A DNA stretch of 7,671 nucleotides from Spirochaetaceae bacterium. Lineage in GTDB: Bacteria > Spirochaetota > Spirochaetia > Treponematales > Breznakiellaceae. Numbering within the stretch: the stretch's first letter is position 1; the number at the start of each line of letters is the position of its first letter. This document shows positions 1 through 5,318 of the stretch, one piece after another. The translations under genes were made by a program, and so were the position numbers. The notes below the pieces were generated by a model. The model did not search any database. It was not told the DNA's origin and worked only from the letters and a program-made list of their open reading frames with translations. The stretch covers positions 1 to 7,671 of the forward strand of contig JAIRZA010000223.1 of assembly GCA_031267475.1 (NCBI GenBank). The letters are read 5' to 3'.

Positions 1-348
1 GCCCGGTTTGGATCAGACATTAAAATCATCAACGACAACGGCAGCGAAAACATGAAAGACGTTGAAACCTTTCTCGCTCAGATGAACATCACCCAGTATT
101 GGACGCGCCCGTATACTCCGAAAGACAAGCCTTTCATCGAGCGCTTTATCGGAACGCTTCAAAGGGAGTGTTTGGATTATCACTACGAGCCTTTGAACGC
201 TACGGAGCTTTCAGAGATTACAGACGCTTGGCTGGATAAATATCATTTCTACCGTCCGCATGAAGCGCTCGGTTTCTTGACGCCGGCTCAGTTTTCCGCC
301 ACTCTGGGAGTATCCATTCCAACTTTGGCGGGAGTGTCCTATTCATAG
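1..348 (+). CDS. DDE transposase/integrase core, C-terminal part (5' end outside window)
   Basis: The reading frame is open from the first base, so the gene starts outside the window; 115 residues are visible. It carries the second half of an rve-type integrase catalytic domain. The second catalytic Asp is in the string NDNGSEN (visible residue 12), and the catalytic Glu is in KPFIERFIGTLQRE (residue 47), 34 residues apart, close to the DD(35)E spacing of IS3/IS481-like enzymes. The tail string at residues 77-98 (W..KYHFYRPHEALGFLTP) matches the rve_3 ending, in which a W, then YRPH, then LG..TP are conserved. The enzyme would cut and join transposon ends. The C-terminus appears intact. Subfamily is uncertain because the N-terminal HTH part is not visible. 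It lies directly upstream of the TIR/SLATT pair and may have taken part in moving that region. Confidence 0.9.
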   Translation, partial: ARFGSDIKIINDNGSENMKDVETFLAQMNITQYWTRPYTPKDKPFIERFIGTLQRECLDYHYEPLNATELSEITDAWLDKYHFYRPHEALGFLTPAQFSATLGVSIPTLAGVSYS

Positions 349-360
349 TGAGTACGGACA
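343..360 (+). repeat. Candidate right end of the insertion sequence
   Basis: Bases just after the transposase stop read outward-in (minus strand) as TGTCCGTACTCACTATG. A 5'-TGT...ACA-3' boundary is typical of IS481-like and several IS3-like elements. The left end is outside the window, so the inverted-repeat partner and any target duplication cannot be tested. The assignment is speculative. Confidence 0.3.
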
Positions 361-365
361 GGGAC

Positions 366-394
366 TTGCTAAAAATTTAAAGAGGTATTATAGT
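366..394 (+). promoter_or_regulatory. Candidate promoter of the TIR/SLATT operon
   Basis: TTGCTA at 366-371 (4 of 6 to the -35 consensus) and TATAGT at 389-394 (5 of 6 to the -10 consensus) are separated by 17 bases. The site lies 26 bases upstream of the TIR start codon, and just outside the putative transposon end. It was found by eye only. Confidence 0.45.
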
Positions 395-419
395 ATCCAA
401 TATACTTCAGGAGAGACAT

Positions 420-830
420 ATGCCTTCTTTATCGACTTACAGACTGTTTATTAGTCATGCGTGGGAGTACCACGATGACTACAATCGGCTAGTTCGTTTA
501 CTTGATGAAGCGAGTTTTTTCAACTACGCAAACTATAGTGTTCCCAAAGACGACGAGTTTGGACAAATGACTAAAGCAGAACTCAAAGAAGAGCTACGAC
601 AACAAATTCGTCCGGTTAATTGCTTCTTGGCGCTTGGCGGCGTTTATATGTCATATAGCGATTGGATACAATTTGAGCTCGATTTTGCGGCATCACTAGA
701 GAAGCCTATTATTGGCATAAAACCTTGGGGGAATACCAATGTATCTACCGCTGTTTCAAGCGTTGCCAAAGAAGTTGTAGGCTGGAACACAAATAGTATT
801 ATTGAAGCTATCAGAAAGTATTCTATTTAG
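420..830 (+). CDS. TIR-like domain protein (ThsB / MTH538 / DUF1863 type)
   Basis: A stand-alone 136-residue TIR-like fold protein. Visible landmarks are the first strand and loop YRLFISHAWEY (residues 7-17), NYSVP (38-42) before a charged helix, the segment SYSDWIQFEL (78-87), and the strand KPIIGIKPWG (95-104). In TIR enzymes a Glu in the helix after an S.W motif is the NAD-processing residue; Glu86 in SDWIQFEL is the natural candidate. Family knowledge: ThsB-type TIR proteins sense phage and make cyclic-ADP-ribose-like signals that switch on an effector. The ATG is preceded by AGGAGAG (409-415). The stop lies 10 bases before the SLATT gene, so the two are probably co-transcribed and translationally coupled. 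No SIR2-SLOG ThsA is present, so this is not canonical Thoeris; the partner is a membrane protein. Fold assignment is fairly firm; enzymatic activity and defence role are inferred. Confidence 0.82.
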   Translation: MPSLSTYRLFISHAWEYHDDYNRLVRLLDEASFFNYANYSVPKDDEFGQMTKAELKEELRQQIRPVNCFLALGGVYMSYSDWIQFELDFAASLEKPIIGIKPWGNTNVSTAVSSVAKEVVGWNTNSIIEAIRKYSI

Positions 831-840
831 CTCTTGAGCC

Positions 841-1704
841 ATGTTTGACTATCCGGCAATATACAAGGAAGCTGATAATATCTCAAATAAAACCCAAAAA
901 CAATATTTGGTGTTATTAGGGGTTTTCTTGTGTATACTGATTGTTTCATCTGTTTTATTCACTTATTTAAATGATATTTTTGTTATAAAAATTGCCAATG
1001 CAATAATATCATTGGCCATAGTTGTCTTCTCTTTTGTTTTTTATTTTAATAATTACCAAGGTGTCTGGTATAACGCAAGAGCCGTAGCAGAGTCCATAAA
1101 AACTATTTCATGGCGTTATGCGATAAAAGCAGACCCATATAATACTCCTGATGATAATGCCAAAAAATTGTTTCTAAAGACAATAAAACATATAATTGAC
1201 ATGAATCATGATTTTCAAAAATGTATCGAGGCAGATTATGGCGACCAACAGCTAATACCTGAAAGTATGACAAAAATCCGCCAATTGCCTTTTAACGAAA
1301 GGCTTGATATCTATCAAAAACATAGAATTATTGAACAAAGGGATTGGTATATAAAGAAGTCAAAATTCAATAAAAAACGTTCAAGTTTATTGTTTTGTAT
1401 GCTAATTATCCTCTCTTTTATTTTGACGATTTTTATTTTTTTGAGCTTTTCAAATACGACAAATAATTTCATATTACCTGTGGGTATATTATTATCAATG
1501 ATTTCTGTTTTATTTACATGGGTCCAAACTAAAAAGTATAAAGAATTAGAAAAATCATACGCTTTGACTGCGCATGAAATTGGTTTTATCGATGCACAAA
1601 AAGATGAAGTAAAAACTGATGATTTATTATCCGAATATGTTGATAATTCTGAAAATGCTTTTTCAAGAGAGCATACCCAATGGATTGCAAGAAAAGACAC
1701 TTAA
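841..1704 (+). CDS. SLATT-type (DUF4231-like) four-TM membrane effector candidate
   Basis: A 287-residue protein with two pairs of membrane helices: about 21-43 and 49-69, then about 181-201 and 209-228. After the first pair comes the helix WYNARAVAESIKTISWRYA (76-94), characteristic of SLATT_3-type domains. After the second pair comes YALTAHEIGFI (240-250) and the ending SREHTQWIARK (275-285), typical of SLATT_1-type domains. Tandem SLATT proteins of about 290 residues are a known layout. Family knowledge: SLATT domains were proposed from comparative genomics to be pore-forming effectors of nucleotide-linked conflict systems that kill the infected cell. The start ATG has only a weak upstream GAG (834-836), consistent with coupling to the TIR gene. 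Base composition is very A+T rich compared with the B12 operon, pointing to acquisition by transfer. An alternative is a housekeeping membrane protein, which is unlikely given the TIR partner. Confidence 0.8.
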   Translation: MFDYPAIYKEADNISNKTQKQYLVLLGVFLCILIVSSVLFTYLNDIFVIKIANAIISLAIVVFSFVFYFNNYQGVWYNARAVAESIKTISWRYAIKADPYNTPDDNAKKLFLKTIKHIIDMNHDFQKCIEADYGDQQLIPESMTKIRQLPFNERLDIYQKHRIIEQRDWYIKKSKFNKKRSSLLFCMLIILSFILTIFIFLSFSNTTNNFILPVGILLSMISVLFTWVQTKKYKELEKSYALTAHEIGFIDAQKDEVKTDDLLSEYVDNSENAFSREHTQWIARKDT

Positions 1705-1708
1705 AATC

Positions 1709-1729
1709 AAAAATAATTTTTCTTTTTTT
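1709..1729 (+). terminator. Possible weak terminator of the TIR/SLATT operon
   Basis: A short A5/T5 stem (1709-1713 with 1717-1721) is followed by a seven-T run at 1723-1729. There is no G/C in the stem, so efficiency as an intrinsic terminator is doubtful. The position, right after the SLATT stop, is what makes it plausible. Confidence 0.3.
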
Positions 1730-1868
1730 ACGCAGTCACGGATGCCGACGCTTTAAGCCGAACCATTTCAGCATTTTTTCCCATACCGTTCTCACCAATC
1801 AGAACCAGCGGTATGAAAATATAAAACCATTCTTTGATAGTTGATTCTATATACGGTGCTGTTTGTCC
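1728..1868 (-). pseudogene. Gene remnant with Walker-A-like string, no start codon
   Basis: On the minus strand a 46-codon frame is open between two stop codons (stop at 1730-1728, upstream in-frame stop at 1871-1869). It has no good start codon or ribosome-binding site. The peptide contains a hydrophobic strand followed by GENGMGKN, resembling the P-loop strand and Walker A motif (GxxGxGKS/T) of ABC/AAA-type ATPases, but with Asn where Ser/Thr is required and a stop only 16 residues later. This looks like a decayed piece of a P-loop gene left at the edge of the acquired region. Chance resemblance in a short frame cannot be excluded. Confidence 0.3.
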
Positions 1869-1937
1869 TTAAGGAAGTTCCTGCCTGAGAGAATATTGTT
1901 AATGAATTTACATTTATAGAAAAAATAATGGAAGTTG

Positions 1938-2052
1938 TTTGATAACTTCAGTTATCTAACAACCATTAAAATACTGCAATTTCGCAGCTACAAGGCGAGA
2001 AATTGCAAGACTTGTTCGATAACCCAACCGTGTTTTCGAACAAGTCCATTAT
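1938..2052 (+). repeat. Composite hairpin repeat, copy A
   Basis: Three modules follow one another. The first is GATAACTTCAGTTATC at 1941-1956, a 7-bp hairpin with a 2-base loop, followed by AACAAC (1958-1963). The second is a hairpin with a perfect 9-bp stem (TGCAATTTC at 1975-1983 with GAAATTGCA at 1999-2007). The third is a hairpin with perfect 11-bp arms (GACTTGTTCGA at 2009-2019, TCGAACAAGTC at 2036-2046) and a 16-base loop. The same module order occurs in inverted orientation at 7227-7361, and the last module recurs at 5225-5267. It lies downstream of btuD and could also slow or stop transcription there. Confidence 0.75.
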
Positions 2053-2182
2053 ATATAGTCCTAATTAAAGATAACACTTTATGCTAACATCCCCATCAGG
2101 GGCGCGGCGGCGCAGATGCAGACGGATTTGCTTTATAGATACGGGCGAAAAAGAATCGATATACGAATTTTAACACCCGCCT
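2053..2182. other. Intergenic region downstream of btuD
   Basis: No gene is seen. The only structure noted is a short 4-bp GC hairpin (CCCC 2091-2094 with GGGG 2099-2102) inside a G+C-rich patch. No clear intrinsic terminator with a U run follows btuD on the minus strand. Confidence 0.4.
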
Positions 2183-3004
2183 TCATTTATCAAATATATT
2201 AGGGTCGTCGCAGGCTGCCAGATACCTTATATTAAACCGCCCATTTTCCGGTTCGCGTTCAATTCTCGCTTCAACCCGGAACAACTCCCGAATCAATTCA
2301 GGTGTAATAACATCTTCTAATATTCCCTCGGCGGCGATACGTCCGTTTTTTAGCGCGATTAACTTGTCGCAATATCGCGCTGCAAGATTCAAATCGTGTA
2401 TTGACGCAAAAACTGTAGCGCTGGGTTGGTTTTTTATAATGTCCATTATCAATAATTGCTGCCCTATATCAAGATGATTCGCCGGCTCGTCAAGAATGAT
2501 TATACCAGCGCCTTGAGCAAAAGCCGCGGCAAGAAGGACCCGCTGCTTTTCTCCACCGGATAGACTCAAAAAATTCCTATCCCGCATCGAATACAAGCCT
2601 ACTTGCCGCAGAGCCTGTTCGCAAATTGCCTCGTCGCCGGCGGTCTCCATTTCAAAAAATCCTTTCCGGGCGTAACGGGACATCATAACCATTTCTATCA
2701 CAGGAAAGTCAAAAATAGCCCTATGCTCTTGAGGCAGTACGGCTATTTTTTGAGCCGCGATTTTTGGTTTTAGGGAATGAATGTCAACGCCGTCCAGATA
2801 AACAGCGCCGCGTGAAGGCGCGTATGTCCGGTAAATCGTTTTAAGGAGAGTTGTTTTTCCGGAACCGTTAGCCCCGATAAGACCGGTAAATACACCTTCT
2901 TCAATCTTAAAATTAACATCGTGCAGCAACTTTATCCCATTTATGACAAAATCTATATCTTCGCCTAGAATTCTAATCCCGGCCGGCTGGTCATTTTGTT
3001 TCAT
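2183..3004 (-). CDS. btuD: Vitamin B12 ABC transporter, ATP-binding protein BtuD
   Basis: A 273-residue cytoplasmic ATPase that powers B12 import through BtuC. All ABC motifs are intact: Walker A GANGSGKT (residues 44-51), Q-loop Gln92 in VLPQE, signature LSGGE (148-152), Walker B IIILDEP (168-174) with D-loop ANHLD just after, and H-loop His203 in ASIHDL. Length fits the FecE/FhuC/BtuD group. The start chosen is ATG at 3004 with GAG 9 bases upstream, leaving a 10-base gap to the btuC stop. An in-frame TTG at 3025, preceded by GGGGAA and overlapping btuC by 11 bases, would add 7 residues and cannot be excluded. Last gene of the operon. Sequence alone would also allow a siderophore/haem ATPase; the upstream cobalamin riboswitch decides for B12. 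Confidence 0.93.
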   Translation of the reverse strand: MKQNDQPAGIRILGEDIDFVINGIKLLHDVNFKIEEGVFTGLIGANGSGKTTLLKTIYRTYAPSRGAVYLDGVDIHSLKPKIAAQKIAVLPQEHRAIFDFPVIEMVMMSRYARKGFFEMETAGDEAICEQALRQVGLYSMRDRNFLSLSGGEKQRVLLAAAFAQGAGIIILDEPANHLDIGQQLLIMDIIKNQPSATVFASIHDLNLAARYCDKLIALKNGRIAAEGILEDVITPELIRELFRVEARIEREPENGRFNIRYLAACDDPNIFDK

Positions 3005-3014
3005 CACGCGCGAC

Positions 3015-4046
3015 TCAATCTCCAAATTTATACATTCCCCGCCGCAGCAAATGCAGGAAAAAGGGCGCTCCGGCGAGCGCGGTGATTACGCCGGCCGGCA
3101 TTTCTTCCGGTTTTGCAAGAACGCGGGCAAGTAAATCGGCGGCAACCATGAAAGCCGCCCCCAAAAGGCAGGCGGGCGCGATTAACCTCCTGTGTACCGG
3201 ACCGAACAGCGTCCGGCTTATGTGCGGAATCACGAGTCCAACAAAACCTATCACCCCCGATATTGATACCGAAACTCCGGCAAGAAGCGCGCTAACCACC
3301 ATAAGCGCGCGGCGCAGTGTTTTTACATCCACGCCGAGCGAGCGAGCGCGTTCTTCTCCGCTTAGCATTATGTCAAGAGGACGGCGCGTCAGAATTCCCG
3401 TGCAGAGCCCGGCAAAAAATATTGCAACGGCTGCTGGTAATTGTTCCCATGTGATTCCGGCAAGAGAGCCTGTCATCCAAAAGACGGCTGAATTTATTTT
3501 ATGAGTATCGGCGCTGATGAAAATAAGCAGGTTTGTCAGAGCGGCAAAGACTGCGGCTATGGCCGCGCCTGTAAGCGCCAGACGGCTTGGCCCGCCGCCG
3601 CCCGAAAGTGTAAAAACCAGTATGCTTGCGATGATAGCTCCGGCAAACGCCCCGGCTTGCAGCGAAAATGTCCCGATGAGCGGCAATCCACCCAAGAGGA
3701 TTGCCGCGACCGCGCCTGTGGAAGCTCCGGACGATACTCCCAGCACGAATGGATCGGCTAGCGGATTTCTGGTAACAGCCTGCATGAAAATGCCGGAAAG
3801 CGAAAGAGACGCTCCTATGAGGGCGGCGGCGATAACCTTAGGGAGTCTTAAATTCCAGACGATACTTACAAGTTGCGGCTTCCATTCGCCCGCAAATAGT
3901 TCGCATCCAAAAATCCCGTTCACTATAATTTTAAAAATCCAACTGGATTTTAGATTAAGCGCCCCAAAATTTACCGCCATCACCATCACGCCTAAAAGTC
4001 CCGCGCCCATTCCAGCGCAAAGTAATGCGTAACGCGATTCTTTCAT
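3015..4046 (-). CDS. btuC: Vitamin B12 ABC transporter, permease BtuC (FecCD family)
   Basis: A 343-residue polytopic inner-membrane permease; family members have about ten helices and act as a homodimer. Family signatures are present along its length: GASLSLSGIFMQAVTRNPLA (78-97) followed by DPFVLGVSSGAS, FWMTGSL (189-195), the coupling-helix region LGVDVKTLRR (237-246) that contacts the ATPase, ISGVIGFVGLVIPHISR (262-278), and the ending PAGVITALAGAPFFLHLLRR (317-336). The protein is full length and undamaged. The start ATG has a weak GGA in the preceding bases. It is separated from btuF by 118 bases containing a perfect 10-bp hairpin. Substrate is assigned to cobalamin from the riboswitch and BtuF context; the FecCD family alone also includes siderophore and haem permeases. 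Confidence 0.93.
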   Translation of the reverse strand: MKESRYALLCAGMGAGLLGVMVMAVNFGALNLKSSWIFKIIVNGIFGCELFAGEWKPQLVSIVWNLRLPKVIAAALIGASLSLSGIFMQAVTRNPLADPFVLGVSSGASTGAVAAILLGGLPLIGTFSLQAGAFAGAIIASILVFTLSGGGGPSRLALTGAAIAAVFAALTNLLIFISADTHKINSAVFWMTGSLAGITWEQLPAAVAIFFAGLCTGILTRRPLDIMLSGEERARSLGVDVKTLRRALMVVSALLAGVSVSISGVIGFVGLVIPHISRTLFGPVHRRLIAPACLLGAAFMVAADLLARVLAKPEEMPAGVITALAGAPFFLHLLRRGMYKFGD

Positions 4047-4085
4047 GTTTTCCAGAGCGATTTATTCGCAGCGAAGTTTAATAAC

Positions 4086-4113
4086 CCGCCGCAAGTTTGT
4101 GCGCTTGCGGCGG
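4086..4113 (-). promoter_or_regulatory. Intercistronic hairpin between btuF and btuC
   Basis: A perfect 10-bp G+C-rich stem (CCGCCGCAAG at 4086-4095, CTTGCGGCGG at 4104-4113) with an 8-base loop lies in the 118-base gap. On the minus strand it is followed by GTTATTAAA, which is not a real U run. It is therefore more likely an mRNA processing or stability element, or a partial attenuator that lowers permease expression below binding-protein expression, than a full terminator. Confidence 0.5.
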
Positions 4114-4164
4114 ATCCAAACCCGGCAGAGCGGCGATACACTGCTGTTCCACGGCGGAGTATCG

Positions 4165-5157
4165 TCATTTGAACAATTCCGGATGAAAGCGTCTAGCCAT
4201 AGTTTCCACAGCGGCTGGATTACGCGGTCCGCCGGTAAGGCCGGCAAGCTCCATTACAAAAATACTGTTATTTTTTACCGCGTCCATCCCCTTTACGGCG
4301 GCATTGGTTTTAAGAAAATCTATCTTTTTTGAAGCGTCCTCATCACTGCTGTACTGCATCACGATTATCCAATCAGGATTTTGGTCTACAACAGACTCCC
4401 ATTGCACACTAAGCCATTTTTTAGCTTCGCCGCCATAGATATTTCTTCCTCCGGCAAGTCGTATCAAATCACTCGGCAGCGCGTCTCCCGCCGTGTACGG
4501 GGCGGACTCTCCGGAATCATAGACAAAGACGGTAACCGGCGAAAGCGCGGCGGTTTTCTGGCTTATAGCCTCTATTTTCGCCCTCATATCCTTTACAATG
4601 GACGCGGCTTTAGCCTCCACACGGAAAATCTTACCTAAAAGAGTAAAATCTTCGTACACCGAATTCATGTCAGCGCCCAGATATTCCACACGCGGCAAAT
4701 AGAATGATATGTTGTTCTGTTCAAGGAATGACGGCGGAAAGTTTTTATCCGAAAAAGCGGACGCCCAGCCGGTTACAAAATCAGGTTCGGCGTCCAGCAT
4801 CGCTTCCCGCGAAGGGTAGCGGTCTGAAAGCACAGGGATGGTGTCAAAAGCCGCCTTGAATTCGGGCAAGGGCTCGTTGTCCATCCACGCGACACCCGCC
4901 ATCTTCTGTTCAAGTCCCAGCGCCAGCATCATTTCCGTGCTAAAATGTGAAAGGCTCACGGCGCGGCGCGGCGCATTTTGAAAATTGACGGTATAATCCG
5001 CTCCATTTATGCTGCTTACGATACTGACACCGCCTGCATCCGTCCCTGTATTTTGTTGCGGCTTTGCTCCGGCGAAAGCCATTTGTCCGAATGAGTTTGC
5101 TAAAATAAAGAAGCCTATTACGGCGTAAACCGGCGCGTTTTTTTGTACTGTTTTCAT
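4165..5157 (-). CDS. btuF: Vitamin B12 periplasmic binding protein BtuF
   Basis: A 330-residue periplasmic solute-binding protein of the Peripla_BP_2 (FepB/BtuF) family that delivers substrate to BtuC. The N-terminus has a signal peptide: a short basic region, then hydrophobic YAVIGFFILANSFG (11-24), with likely cleavage near AFAGA (27-31). There is no lipobox Cys, so it should be soluble in the periplasm. Lobe signatures are RRAVSLSHFSTEMMLALGL (64-82), AEPDFVTGW (123-131), the linking-helix region around 165-200, VFVYDSGESAPYTAGDALPSDLI... (210 on) with LAGGRNIYG, and NPDWIIVMQ (260-268). The ATG at 5157 is preceded by AGGAG (5172-5168), 10 bases away. It follows the outer-membrane gene by 161 bases, which contain hairpins and a repeat. 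Substrate assignment comes from the cobalamin riboswitch. Confidence 0.9.
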   Translation of the reverse strand: MKTVQKNAPVYAVIGFFILANSFGQMAFAGAKPQQNTGTDAGGVSIVSSINGADYTVNFQNAPRRAVSLSHFSTEMMLALGLEQKMAGVAWMDNEPLPEFKAAFDTIPVLSDRYPSREAMLDAEPDFVTGWASAFSDKNFPPSFLEQNNISFYLPRVEYLGADMNSVYEDFTLLGKIFRVEAKAASIVKDMRAKIEAISQKTAALSPVTVFVYDSGESAPYTAGDALPSDLIRLAGGRNIYGGEAKKWLSVQWESVVDQNPDWIIVMQYSSDEDASKKIDFLKTNAAVKGMDAVKNNSIFVMELAGLTGGPRNPAAVETMARRFHPELFK

Positions 5158-5182
5158 ATTCTTATTTCTCCTATTGTTTGTG

Positions 5183-5217
5183 GCGGCGCTGATTAACTTG
5201 CGGCTAATCAGCGCCGC
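5183..5217 (-). promoter_or_regulatory. Strong hairpin upstream of btuF
   Basis: A perfect 13-bp stem (GCGGCGCTGATTA at 5183-5195, TAATCAGCGCCGC at 5205-5217) with a 9-base loop lies 10 bases upstream of the btuF ribosome-binding site. There is no U run on either strand. It could stabilise the 3' end of processed outer-membrane mRNA or the 5' end of btuFCD mRNA, or act as a partial terminator between the two parts of the operon. Confidence 0.5.
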
Positions 5218-5224
5218 TGTATTA

Positions 5225-5267
5225 GACTTGTTCTACAATCAACAGGCTTGTCGAACAAGTCCATTAT
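5225..5267 (+). repeat. Composite hairpin repeat, partial copy B
   Basis: Arms GACTTGTTC (5225-5233) and GAACAAGTC (5253-5261) form a perfect 9-bp stem. The 17 bases TCGAACAAGTCCATTAT at 5251-5267 are identical to 2036-2052 of copy A. Only the last hairpin module of the composite repeat is present. It lies between the outer-membrane gene and btuF. Confidence 0.7.
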
Positions 5268-5269
5268 TC

Positions 5270-5293
5270 TTTTTGGAAAATATTTTCCAAAAA
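5270..5293. terminator. 24-bp perfect A/T-rich palindrome, possible weak terminator
   Basis: A perfect palindrome made of T5, a 14-bp core GGAAAATATTTTCC and A5 lies 25 bases beyond the stop codon of the outer-membrane gene. It could fold as a hairpin in RNA of either strand, but only two G:C pairs hold the stem and no separate U run follows. It could instead be a protein-binding operator-like site. Confidence 0.3.
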
Positions 5294-5318
5294 TTGCGAA
5301 AGCTTCGTTAGCGCTTCC

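Noticed and set aside
1314..1700. 128-codon minus-strand frame opposite the SLATT gene
   Set aside because: Antisense shadow of an A+T-rich coding region whose sense product matches a known domain family.
420..1704. Canonical two-gene Thoeris system
   Set aside because: The TIR protein fits ThsB, but the partner has no SIR2 or SLOG features; it is a four-helix SLATT-type membrane protein.
1938..2052. CRISPR array or tRNA in the repeat-rich intergenic regions
   Set aside because: The repeats are not regularly spaced with unique spacers, and the hairpins do not form a cloverleaf or carry tRNA consensus bases.
3082..4032. Plus-strand frames of 86-171 codons opposite btuC
   Set aside because: They are antisense shadows of a strongly conserved permease gene in G+C-rich DNA, with no start signals of their own.
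2183..5157. Iron-siderophore (Fec/Fhu/Fep) assignment of the transporter
   Set aside because: The protein families alone would allow it, but a clear cobalamin riboswitch and its promoter head the operon, so B12 is the better assignment.
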